From NCBI RefSeq assembly GCF_024679095.1, contig NC_066571.1, forward strand, positions 2,235,561 to 2,299,560: a stretch of DNA of 64,000 nt, written 5' to 3'. This document shows positions 1 to 9,987 of the stretch, piece by piece. Under the pieces are notes generated by a model. The model was not told where the DNA came from. It made no database searches and saw only the letters and a list, made by a program, of their open reading frames with translations. This DNA is from Eriocheir sinensis (taxonomy: Eukaryota > Arthropoda > Malacostraca > Decapoda > Varunidae). The position numbers were made by a program, and so were the translations under genes. The first letter of the stretch is position 1. Every line of letters begins with the position of its first letter.

Positions 1-813
1 GACGTAGGAACAAAATATGAATATCGCCTGACGCTTGTCTCGCCACTCCGGGCTGGAGCTGACGGCCTCGATGCTGGCGGACGTGATGTTGTCGGGGGAG
101 TCCATGGAGGTGCAGGCGGTGGCCACCAACCTCTCGCGACTGAAGATGATCACGTTCCTTTCCCTCATTTCGAGGTTGGTGCACTTCCTTTTGCAGTCAG
201 TGAGGTAATCCCTCGCCTTCTCCAAACCCTGGCACTTTCCTGCCTTGCAGAAGTACACACCTTTGAGTGGGTCTTTACATTTTTCAAGGCACTGGATCCC
301 CTTGGGATTTATCCTTTTGTTGTGACAGACAAACGCGGGAGTAATCTCTTTGCAGTCGTTGTTTTCAACGTCTTTGGTGCAGTAAAACAAACCTGTAATG
401 TCTTTGCATTCCCCTTGCTTACACTTGTAGCTGCGGGTGTTGGTGACGTTGAGGGCCGAACAGTTCTGGTCCGAGATGTCCACGCAGTCCCGGAAGTTGA
501 CTTTGGAGCCGTTGTTGCGGACCATTACACGAATCTGCATACAGGTGCCCGAGCCCTTGGAGAGGCACCACTCGCCGCACGTGGTCCAGCTGCAGGCATC
601 CTCCTCGCCGTCGGGTTTTTTCTTCCCCTCCCGAGCCAGGTCTATCGCCTCTACTGTCGTGCACATTATCGGCGTCGTCCTGAAGCCCATCGCGAGCTCA
701 TTTTTGGAGGGGATGATGACGATGACAGCCAAGTACAGCAGCGACACCCCTGACAGGATGGCAATCATCTGACAAAGACATATTCCGAAACAGATTTGCT
801 TTTCTGCCGTCAT
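1..813 (-). CDS. tipE-like: TipE-family sodium channel auxiliary subunit, partial (C-terminus off window)
   Basis: An uninterrupted minus-strand frame of 271 codons starts at ATG 811-813 and leaves the window at base 1. TipE/TEH proteins are two-pass membrane proteins of arthropods that raise expression and tune gating of the voltage-gated sodium channel. Seen here: a short N-terminus, a hydrophobic segment at about residues 16-34 (TM1), then a large cysteine-rich loop. The loop motif CSWTTCGEWC at residues 74-83, followed by GTCMQIRV, matches the C-S-W-x-x-C...C-x-Q-I-R-V signature I know from Drosophila TipE. N-glycosylation sequons lie at N101, N117, N122 and N242. The loop has paired cysteines up to about residue 234, and a hydrophobic run (AIFIFCSYV) at the edge may open TM2. 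An in-frame TGA lies upstream of the ATG, so this start is reasonable, but an upstream exon is not excluded. The loop is more cysteine-rich than in TipE itself, so it may be a TEH-type paralogue. Confidence 0.75.
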   Translation of the reverse strand, partial: MTAEKQICFGICLCQMIAILSGVSLLYLAVIVIIPSKNELAMGFRTTPIMCTTVEAIDLAREGKKKPDGEEDACSWTTCGEWCLSKGSGTCMQIRVMVRNNGSKVNFRDCVDISDQNCSALNVTNTRSYKCKQGECKDITGLFYCTKDVENNDCKEITPAFVCHNKRINPKGIQCLEKCKDPLKGVYFCKAGKCQGLEKARDYLTDCKRKCTNLEMRERNVIIFSRERLVATACTSMDSPDNITSASIEAVSSSPEWRDKRQAIFIFCSYV

Positions 814-1694
814 TGCTGTCAGATCTGCGCCACGACCAAAGAATAAACAAACTGCGGTGCCTTGCAAGAGTCAGGGGTCACTCCCGAGGGACGTCGTCCA
901 CCATGCCAGGCCTTAGCGAGCCTCCGCCTCACACAACGACACTCAGGAAACTGACTTCATTGTGTCCGCGGCAGGGAAATGCCTCGTCCACTATAATGTC
1001 ACTCGTACACGGGTTGGTGCAAAATATAGTTCATATTCAAGGGTTTGGGTTCCAGCTACTCTCTCCGTGAATACTTCCACCAAGGCATAACAGGACACTG
1101 AGATACGTTCCTCCTTGCCAAGTAAGATGGCGCTCATGTGCCGCGCTGCGCATGCGTCCATGCTGCAGAGGCTGGACGAAACTGTAAATAGCTCTGTGTC
1201 TCAATGGGCTTAAATTAGGGATTGCTATGCACTTAACACTTTCTTAGATAAGAAATACGTTTAATTACATAATCTAAGTTAAAATGTAATTATTCTGACT
1301 GATAGGCGTCGTTATGCAAGAGTGACGCAGTGAGTTCAGTGCGCAGGTCCAGTCCTCGCCGCAGCGGCAGCTCCTCGCCAGAAACCCGGCGACTCCACCC
1401 CCCAGACGCCCTACGTGCCCAGCAAGATTCCCTGTGGTCCACGAAGAGTCGCACACACTAACCACAGAGAGATGAAAAGTGTTAACTCGAGCTCTACATC
1501 ACGATGAGGACAGGATCAATACCTGTCCGGCCCCGCCTCTGCCGCCTGGCCCTTCCTCCCCACATTCTTGCCCCCCCCACACCCCTCCAACCAGTTCCTC
1601 GCCGCCGCCCAGACCACTATATTTAGTCCTCACAACGGTGATCCGGTATACACTCCAGCCCGGCAAAGTACATGTTAACTTATTTGTCTTCGGT
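814..1694. other. Upstream flank of TipE-like gene
   Basis: Probable 5' UTR or intergenic DNA. Apart from the motif pair at 1122-1160 I see no coding frame with recognisable content; the short open frames here have no motif. Confidence 0.4.
1122..1160. promoter_or_regulatory. Candidate CpG-type promoter motifs
   Basis: A YY1/Pho-like AAGATGGCGC (1124-1133) is followed by an NRF-1-like TGCGCATGCGTC (1147-1158). Both motifs are common close to transcription starts. The spot is about 310 bp upstream of the TipE-like ATG, which runs away from it on the minus strand. The motifs are seen; promoter function and the target gene are inferred. Confidence 0.3.
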
Positions 1695-1799
<105 letters not shown>

Positions 1800-2050
1800 G
1801 AGGGGTCGAAATATTACATAAACAAAACAAAACCCAGGACTCAGTACAGTCGCAGAGGCACACAGTCACGACACATGAGCCGCCACACAGCTGAAGGGTA
1901 ACGGCCAAGTAACGCCCTCTATCACCAATTCTTTTCCGTAAAAAAAAAAAAAAAATCCTTAATCATGTCTTTGTCAAGTGGGTCACGCTCATGTTGCCTC
2001 GTCCGCCCCGCCTACCTCGCGCCCCCACCCGTGCCCCTTGTCACGCCGCC

Positions 2051-2051
2051 G

Positions 2052-2092
<41 letters not shown>

Positions 2093-2192
2093 AACTACTA
2101 CAATTACTACTACTACTACAATTACTACTACTACTACTACTAACACCACTACTACTACTAAAACTACTACTACTACTGCTACTACTACTACA

Positions 2193-2235
<43 letters not shown>

Positions 2236-2300
2236 ACACCACTACTACTACTAAAACTACTACTACTACTACTGCTACTAACACCCCTACTACTACTAAA

Positions 2301-2330
<30 letters not shown>
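2051..2330. repeat. (ACT)n triplet microsatellite with interruptions
   Basis: Long ACT/CTA repeat broken by AAC, ACC, GCT and AAA triplets that themselves recur at intervals, so blocks of interrupted repeat have been duplicated. It is open in several frames (poly-T, poly-L, poly-S, poly-V), which is an artefact. Confidence 0.95.
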
Positions 2331-2331
<1 letters not shown>

Positions 2332-2589
2332 TCTTCCATAACAACTCCCACTTCCATACACTTTCTCTACTTCCCATGATGCAACAAAACATTCATTATA
2401 CCCTAAAAACACTAATAACGACAATATCAATACTAATACAAAGTGAAGAACAACAACTATAATAATAATATGAGCACTTCCCTCTCCCTAAACCTTACCA
2501 TCGGCGTTATCAGCGAGACGTTAAGTGCTTTAAACAACTATGAGGGCGTGTGGGTGTCCGAGTCAGATCTGATAGACATGGGGAACTAA

Positions 2590-2650
2590 GCGATGGCGGC
2601 GGGGGGCGGGGCGGGGGGGGGGGGAGTGGGGGCGTCGAGAAGGGGGCAAC
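2590..2650 (+). repeat. G-rich tract
   Basis: Several runs of four or more G, including an 11-G run, separated by single C or A. It could form G-quadruplexes on the plus strand. No gene is seen between 2331 and 3044. Confidence 0.6.
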
Positions 2651-2849
2651 AAGGGCCAGCAGCATGCACCGCACTCCGGCCTCCACCAGACATCAATAGC
2701 GTGGCCCCACATGCCAAGGGGTTGACTCAGCGGCGGCGGCGAGGGGCAGGGGCGGCGGGGCTGACGGGGAACGTGAGAGTGACTACCTGACACACGGAAT
2801 TGATGCGTTTTTGTTTTTCGGAAAGAGGCAAACAGAAGGATTAATAAGC

Positions 2850-3044
2850 GGTAGTGAGTTGCTCCTGCACGAAAATATAAGCACTGGGCATATTTTTTTT
2901 TTCGTTGATAAAAAAATGTAAAAAAGAGGCCGCAATACGCTCTTCCTACACAAATAGATATAGCTGATAAAATAATACACGAAGGTCTAAGCACTGGGTA
3001 TACTATTTGTTTCGGTAAGACAAACAAACAAAAAATAATGGGAG
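2850..3044. repeat. Degenerate flank of the 30-bp satellite
   Basis: Contains two diverged segments carrying AAGCACTGGGCATA or AAGCACTGGGTATA, and one TCTTCCTACACAAATA resembling the end of the 30-bp unit followed by a stretch (AGATATAGCTGATAAAATAAT) that recurs in diverged form right after the array at 5207. The array thus seems to have grown inside an older repeated sequence. Confidence 0.5.
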
Positions 3045-5206
3045 TAATACGTTGCCCTTACACAAATAAAGGCGTAACAAGCTGCCCTTACACAAATAAA
3101 GGCGTAACAAGCTGCCCCTACACAAATAAAGGCCGTAACAAGCTGCCCCTACACAAATAAAGGCGTAACAAGCTGCCCCTACACAAATAAAGGCCGTAAC
3201 AAGCTGCCCCTACACAAATAAAGGCGTAACAAGCTGCCCCTACACAAATAAAGGCGTAACAAGCTGCCCCTACACAAATAAAGGCGTAACAAGCTGCCCC
3301 TACACAAATAAAGGCGTAACAAGCTGCCCCTACACAAATAAAGGTGTAACAAGCTGCCCCTACACAAATAAAGGCGTAACAAGCTTCCCTTACACAAATA
3401 AAGGCGTAACAAGCTGCCCCTACACAAATAAAGGCGTAACAAGCTGCCCCTACACAAATAAAGGCGTAACAAGCTTCCCTTACACAAATAAAGGCGTAAC
3501 AAGCTGCCCCTACACAAATAAAGGCGTAACAAGCTGCCCCTACACAAATAAAGGCGTAACAATCTGCCCGTACACAAATAAAGGCGTAACAAGCGTCCCT
3601 TACACAAATAAAGGCGTAACAAGCTGCCTTACACAAATAAAGGGCGTAACAAGCTTCCCTTACACAAATAAAGGCGTAACAAGCTTCCCTTACACAAATA
3701 AAGGCCGTAACAAGCTGCCCCTACACAAATAAAGGCGTAACAAGCTTCCCTTACACAAATAAAGGCGTAACAAGCTTCCCTTACACAAATAAAGGCGTAA
3801 CAAGCTTCCCTTACACAAATAAAGGCGTAACAAGCTTCCCTTACACAAATAAAGGCGTAACAAGCTTCCCTTACACAAATAAAGGCGTAACAAGCTTCCC
3901 TTACACAAATAAAGGCGTAACAAGCTTCCCTTACACAAATAAAGGCGTAACAAGCTGCCCCTACACAAATAAAGGCGTAACCATCTTCCCTTACACAAAT
4001 AAAGGCGTAACAAGCTTCCCTTACACAAATAAAGGCGTAACAAGCTGCCCCTACACAAATAAAGGCGTAACAAGCTTCCCTTACACAAATAAAGCCGTAA
4101 CAAGCTGCCCCTACACAAATAAAGGCGTAACAAGCTTCCCTTACACAAATAAAGGCGTAACAAGCTTCCCTTACACAAATAAAGGCCGTAACAAGCTGCC
4201 CCTACACAAATAAAGGCATAACAAGCTGCCCCTACACAAATAAAGGCATAACAAGCTGCCCCTACACAAATAAAGGCGTAACAAGCTTCCCTTACACAAA
4301 TAAAGGCCGTAACAAGCTGCCCCTACACAAATAAAGGCATAACAAGCTGCCCCTACACAAATAAAGGCGTAACAAGCTGCCCCTACACAAATAAAGGCGT
4401 AACAAGCTGCCCCTACACAAATAAAGATCGTAACAAGCTGCCCCTACACAAATAAAGGTGTAACAAGCTTCCCTTACACAAATAAAGGCGTAACAAGCTG
4501 CCCCTACACAAATAAAGGCCGTAACAAGCTGCCCCTACACAAATAAAGGCGTAACAAGCTTCCCTTACACAAATAAAGGCGTAACAAGCTGCCCCTACAC
4601 AAATAAAGGCGTAACAAGCTTCCCTTACACAAATAAAGGCGTAACAAGCTGCCCCTACACAAATAAAGGTCGTAACAAGCTGGCACTACACAAATAAAGG
4701 CGTAACAAGCTGCCCCTACACAAATAAAGGTGTAACAAGCTGCCCCTACACGAATAAAGGTGTAACAAGCTGCCCCTACACAAATAAAGGCGTAACAAGC
4801 TGCCCCTACACAAATAAAGGTGTAACAAGCTTCCCTTACACAAATAAAGGCGTAACAAGCTTCCCTTACACAAATAAAGGCGTAACAAGCTGCCCCTACA
4901 CAAATAAAGGTGTAACAAGCTGCCCCTACACAAATAAAGGCGTAACAAGCTTCCCTTACACAAATAAAGGCGTAACAAGCTGCCCCTACACAAATAAAGG
5001 TCGTAACAAGCTGCCCCTACACAAATAAAGGTGTAACAAGCTTCCCTTACACAAATAAAGGCGTAACAAGCTGCCCCTACACAAATAAAGGTCGTAACAA
5101 GCTGCCCCTACACAAATAAAGGCGTAACAAGCTTCCCTTACACAAATAAAGGCGTAACAAGCTGCCCCTACACAAATAAAGGTCGTAAGAAGCTGCCCCT
5201 ACACAG
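3045..5206. repeat. 30-bp tandem satellite, about 72 copies
   Basis: The unit reads AAGGCGTAACAAGCTGCCCC then TACACAAATA. Two variants alternate: type A with AAGCTGCCCCTACAC and type B with AAGCTTCCCTTACAC, which creates a HindIII site. Type B dominates about 3640-4180; A and B alternate elsewhere. Some units carry an inserted C (GGCCGTAAC or GGTCGTAAC), making them 31 bp and shifting the frame; the minus-strand open frames break at these. The repetitive LLRLYLCKGS peptide is an artefact of a 30-bp period without stops. Confidence 0.97.
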
Positions 5207-5768
<562 letters not shown>

Positions 5769-5779
5769 AATAGATGCAT

Positions 5780-5905
5780 AAACCTGTGTGTCTAGGAGCC
5801 TCGTCTCGGCAGAGCGTGCCGTTATTATTTGTTCTCGGTCTAACATGTTTATGTAATTCGGGGATGGCAATAAACTTTACTTTACTTTACTTTACTTTAC
5901 TTTAC

Positions 5906-5909
<4 letters not shown>
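5780..5909 (+). mobile_element. Possible LINE 3' end with (TTTAC)n tail
   Basis: GGGGATGGCAATAAA followed by seven TTTAC repeats looks like the 3' end of a non-LTR element, where a polyadenylation-like signal precedes a simple tail. There is no coding part, so this rests on the tail alone. Confidence 0.3.

Positions 5910-5963
<54 letters not shown>
5910..5963. repeat. (CA)n microsatellite
   Basis: About 27 CA repeats, directly abutting the TTTAC repeat. Confidence 0.97.
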
Positions 5964-5965
<2 letters not shown>

Positions 5966-6088
5966 ATTTTGATACACCTTAATTTTGTTTCCCGTTGATG
6001 GTAATAAATAAATATTATTGCCACTGGTAATTACTACCACTACTACTTCTGCTACTACTACTATTACCACTACTACTACCATTACACC

Positions 6089-6412
6089 GGGGAGGCGTTG
6101 GCTGAGTGGTTAGCGTGTGGGCTCCGCATTCACCGCGTTCTGGACGACGCGGGTTCGAATCCGCCCGCTACCACATAGGATTTTTCATTCACCGCCGAGT
6201 GGCCTAAGACTACCCATATGCTGTCCTGAAGACCACCCACTGACCCGGACTCTAGAGGAACCGTCCAAGTAAATCAAGAATGAGTTCCGGGGGGCAGCAT
6301 GAGCCAAGAATAGATGGCGCCACTAAAAAAATTGCCTGCGTCATGACGGGATTGGGCCGACCACCAGGCCCATGAGGAAACCCTACCGGCGCTATATGTA
6401 GGCTGAACACGT
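6089..6412 (+). mobile_element. tRNA-derived SINE, family A, copy 1
   Basis: The head has an A box TGGCTGAGTGG (6099-6109) and a B box GGTTCGAATCC (6152-6162) at tRNA-like spacing, the internal Pol III promoter. The tRNA-like head (Ser/Leu-type D-arm sequence GGCTGAGTGGTTA) is followed by a body of about 240 bp ending in GCTGAACACG and an A-run. A diverged second copy lies on the minus strand at about 7895-8215 and shares the body in order, which shows the whole unit is a repeat rather than a tRNA gene. Confidence 0.85.
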
Positions 6413-6475
6413 AAAAAAAAATGTTACATATTTTTTTCTTTTTCTTTTTCTTTTTCTTCTACCACAACTACTACA

Positions 6476-6537
<62 letters not shown>

Positions 6538-6575
6538 ACTAATGCATTAATGATCGCCATAAGAATAATAATAAC

Positions 6576-6621
<46 letters not shown>

Positions 6622-6625
6622 GTAA
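6413..6625. repeat. (TTTTTC)n, (ACT)n and (AAT)n microsatellites
   Basis: Three simple repeats in a row directly behind the SINE: TTTTTC at about 6431-6458, ACT at 6462-6536, AAT at 6566-6621. They may have grown from the SINE tail. Confidence 0.93.
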
Positions 6626-6804
6626 TTATTGTTATACCTATTACTATTATTACTTATTATAATTCTTAGTAACCGGGTGGCATCTGTAACTGAGCATCAC
6701 AAATTATTCAAAAAAGGTTTTACACAACACTTCTTTTACGTTTGAAGCTGCCAATTTTCTCTCTGGACAGATAACTACACGTGCTGGCCGGACGCTGTGA
6801 CCTG

Positions 6805-7270
6805 GCGGGCTAAGTCTATATACACCAAGTCAAGTCACTCTGCTTCAAAACTGCGACTGGTACGCGCAGGGGGCGGTTTTGGGGCGGAGCAGCGGGATGA
6901 CGTCACTTGGAGCCAAAAAAAAATACCCGCCAGTTCAGGGGTGACTAAAGTTGGGGCCGTATGTGCACTTTGGATGTGCATTCTCGCCTTCTTTCACAGC
7001 GCGTTCAGGCAAGCCACTGACGAATAAATATGTCTTTTTATTGTGCAATTGCGTGACTAATTTCAATGACTACAAACGGCGGTGTGGGGTGTGAGGGAGG
7101 GCATGTTGAAGTGATTGATTTAAATTAGTCCGCCTTTCCTCGTTTTCTCTAAATCCCTGTTTCGACATTCTCTAGTTTGGCTCCAAGCAGTGTCACGTAT
7201 AAACCATGCCTCGGCGGTGTCTCCTCCCACAAACTTGACTTGACTTGGTGTATATAGACTTAGCCTGCGG
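6805..7270. repeat. Inverted pair of diverged repeats
   Basis: A sequence starting GGCTAAGTCTATATACACC at about 6808-6838 recurs in reverse complement at about 7236-7267, identical over about 30 bases. Both arms also carry CTTGGAGCCAAA about 75-85 bases further in (6909-6920 and, inverted, 7177-7188). Arms are about 110 bp, the loop about 250 bp. It could be a foldback element or two inverted insertions. Confidence 0.6.
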
Positions 7271-7519
7271 GGCTCTCGGCGGCTCTCTGGGCGTCAGGGA
7301 GCGGCGGGCGAGGTGGAATACGGCGAGCGGCGGGAGACAATGTGACAGCCGGAGAACCTCATCTTTATGCGCCGCTAATGACTTCCGCCTCAACACAAAG
7401 GACAAAAAGAAAAAAACCTGCCTTAAGTCTCTGTTATCGAGGGGTCGGGAAGGTCGCCCCGATACCAAACACTGGCATCAGTCAGGGCCTCAAGGATTCC
7501 AGTCAAGGATTTCGTCACA

Positions 7520-7671
7520 ATGTAAGGCACTAATATATATAATTTCATGTAGATACTATACCTAGCTCATCTTAAACATCCGGTGGCGCCATACAAAGCT
7601 TATGTTTCGACATGTACATTCCTTACATATAGTATCTACATGACATTATTTATCTACATCAGTGCCTTACA
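7520..7671. mobile_element. Short foldback/MITE-like inverted repeat
   Basis: TGTAAGGCACTAAT...TCATGTAGATACTATA at 7520-7560 recurs inverted at 7628-7671 with only a few differences, around a spacer of about 67 bp. No coding capacity. Class unknown. Confidence 0.6.
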
Positions 7672-7737
7672 ACAAGCCTGAGATGAGAACTTGTTTGACG
7701 AGGGGCCGTGAATATGATTACCTATATTTTATATACC

Positions 7738-7790
7738 TTTTTTTTAAGTAAAGGAGACATACTAAGGGCCGAATAGGGCACAAATCTAGT
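7738..7790 (-). mobile_element. Degenerate fragment of SINE-like family D
   Basis: TTTTTTTTAAGTAAAGGAGACA...AGGGC resembles the reverse-complement 3' end of family D (polyT, ACAGCAAAGGAGACAGCTCAAGGGC) seen clearly at 33.5 and 48.1 kb. Confidence 0.35.
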
Positions 7791-7894
7791 TCTTGTGGTC
7801 CTTCACTTTCTGTTTGTGAGTTCTTTCAATACAATAAAAAATCGTGAACTTCCAGATTTTCAAGTTGTAACCATAAGTACTTACAATGTTTTTT

Positions 7895-8215
7895 GTTTAC
7901 GTTTGGCATATAGCCCTGGTAAGCTTTCATGATGGAACCTGCTGCTTGACCGCAGTCTGTTAGTGATGCAAGCAAGTGTATTTTATTTTTTTTATAATGG
8001 TGCTATTCCTGCTTGGCTAATGCGGTCCCACTAGAATTCCCTTTGATCGTCTTTATAGAGTTTCGCTAGAGCTCGGATTGATAAGTGGTCTTTAGAACAG
8101 CCTGTGGGTAGTGTTAGGCAACTCGGCAATGACTGAAAACTCAAATTTTACCAGCGGGCGGGACGTGAACCCGGGTCCTTCAGTACACTCAACTCACCGC
8201 ACTGCGGGGAACGTA
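7895..8215 (-). mobile_element. tRNA-derived SINE, family A, copy 2 (diverged)
   Basis: Read on the minus strand it follows copy 1: a B-box relic GGTTCACGTCCC (8160-8171), CCCGC, GCCGAGT-GCCTAA-ACTACCCA, CTGT-CTAAAGACCAC, GAGCTCTAG and GGGCTATAT, ending near GCCAAACGTAAAC with an A-run. It is much more diverged than copy 1, and the B box has lost its invariant G. Confidence 0.65.
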
Positions 8216-8983
8216 CAGGCTAGTAAAGCTTGAAAATTCAAATTTAAGGCGTTTTCATGCCACTGTAGAATTACTGAATTAAATCGAAGCTGCAAAAGCT
8301 AACACTGCAACACTCCAGCAACGGCAGGCAAAGGAAACTGCTTCAGTCCGGTCTGCTGTGACACAGTAAATCTTATGCTGCTGAGTTGAAAGTGTTCCGG
8401 GTTGGGTAAGTCTATTTTCTGTATATAAAATCCTAAAACAGTCATATAAAGCAATTTCAACAATTTGAATGCTGTAGAGTGTAGATTCAAATGTTAGTAC
8501 ATGTGTAGCGCCATATATTGGTTTTCTTGTCAATGGAACAAATATTCTAAGGGTAACGGAGACAGACAGACCAAGGCTAAACAAGACCCAACACACAGTG
8601 CTGGCAACCCGTTACGGCCTGCACCTCGGCCTGGTGGATCAGCTACATCTACACACAAGTCATTATGAAGGGGATGATGGTTTCTTGCGTTGGCTGTACA
8701 CCTTTCCCACGCCTTTACTAATAGTCTGATGAGTAAGTTATCTTCCAAGGCAAACAGACCAGGCAAGTTAGCAGCCGGGGGTCTGGAGGGTTAGCGCGGC
8801 CACCTCGCCAATGACAGCCAATCACGAGGCTCATTGTGTGCTGCAGTGGCGGCGAGGCGGACCGCTGCTCCTGGGCCCTCCTGCAATACAGCTCCGCGCG
8901 TGCTCAACGGACACCGATCACTGTGAAGTAGGCGGCGTGTGCAGCTGATGTCACCACAGGCTCTTTGCGGATACTTGTTTACA

Positions 8984-8988
<5 letters not shown>
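8216..8988. other. No recognised feature
   Basis: Unique-looking sequence. Open frames on the minus strand show no known motif and overlap one another. Confidence 0.4.

Positions 8989-8992
<4 letters not shown>

Positions 8993-9032
<40 letters not shown>
8993..9032. repeat. (CT)n(CA)n microsatellite
   Basis: Short compound dinucleotide repeat, followed by degenerate CA and CTAT stretches to about 9100. Confidence 0.9.
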
Positions 9033-9034
<2 letters not shown>

Positions 9035-9100
9035 CATGCACACGCACGCAGACGCACACGCACACTACCTATCTATCTATATCTATTTATCCTTCTATCT

Positions 9101-9663
9101 AATCACCACCTCTGTCCTCAAAAGTGACCCGCTCAAACAGCGCCATGCCTCACGAAGGAGAGAGGCATCGCGTGCGAAAATGAAAATGAAAATTCAGGTT
9201 AAGAGAAATGTGGGGGACCCTGAGGAGTGGGGGTGAGGGGGGGGGCACGAATGTTCTGCTGGCGTGTGGGTAACACGCTTTATGGCAGCAGAAAAAGCGG
9301 CCGTGGAGGCTCTGCTGACATGCACGGCCCACCACCGCGTCACCGTCGCATTATCTGTGAGGATCGATACCCCGGCAGCGGTTTTCCCGCAGAGTCCACG
9401 GCTCGAACTTCTGGCAGCGCTCACAGTTCGCCGAGGCCCCGCCAGTTACTGCATGGCCAGGTCATGTTGGGGAGGGGGGGGGGTGATGTGCTGGGGAGCA
9501 ACGATTACCAACACCGCCTCGCTTTGCCTCAGTATGCACAAAATAAGTACAAGTTTCATGCTAGACCGTACGTAACTGTAAAAAACATAGTTCAGAGCAC
9601 CAAACACTCATCCTAAGACAACACTAATTCAAACACTCGTCATGAAAGTCTCTTCAGCTGCCC

Positions 9664-9666
<3 letters not shown>
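9101..9666. other. No recognised feature
   Basis: GC-rich at 9230-9480 with overlapping open frames on both strands but no recognisable domain. Confidence 0.4.

Positions 9667-9697
<31 letters not shown>
9667..9697. repeat. Poly(A) tract, 31 bp
   Basis: Pure A-run next to the far end of the interrupted SINE B. It is poly(T) in that element's orientation, so it is not its tail. Confidence 0.9.
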
Positions 9698-9698
<1 letters not shown>

Positions 9699-9844
9699 GT
9701 TAGTGGCGGCAAACCAAGGCACGCCCCAGCCCGCGGCAGCGGTGTTCCCCCGCCGCGGAGAGCCCCGCTGGCAGGCGACACCGCTGCCCGCCAGACACTC
9801 GAGCAACAAGTATTTCGAGGACGGCGAACCGCTGTGAATGAGGC

Positions 9845-9987
9845 GTTCTGAATTGTCTTGGATACTGGGCGACATTGTAGACCCACTGACCCTTGAGCCT
9901 GTGGTGGGTGTCGACCCTTTACTCCGGCAAGTGTGTTACCGCAGGACTCTGGGCTGCAATAGTTTACCTTCCCCAGGTTTCTCCAGG
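9845..9987 (-). mobile_element. tRNA-derived SINE, family B, 3' part
   Basis: Read on the minus strand from 9987, the sequence GGAGAAACCTGGGGAAGG continues directly from GATAAATGGGTACCT at 11036-11050, the other side of the Harbinger element. Removing 9988-11035 plus one AGG copy gives an unbroken SINE. The outer limit near 9845 is approximate. Confidence 0.65.

Noticed and set aside
3118..4993. LLRLYLCKGS repeat peptides
   Set aside because: Produced by the 30-bp period; 31-bp units break the frame.
3045..5206. Possible CRISPR array
   Set aside because: Units are contiguous and nearly identical with no unique spacers, and the DNA is eukaryotic.
6099..6170. Functional tRNA gene
   Set aside because: A and B boxes are good, but the acceptor ends do not pair convincingly and the sequence runs on into a 240-bp body shared with a second copy, so it is a SINE.
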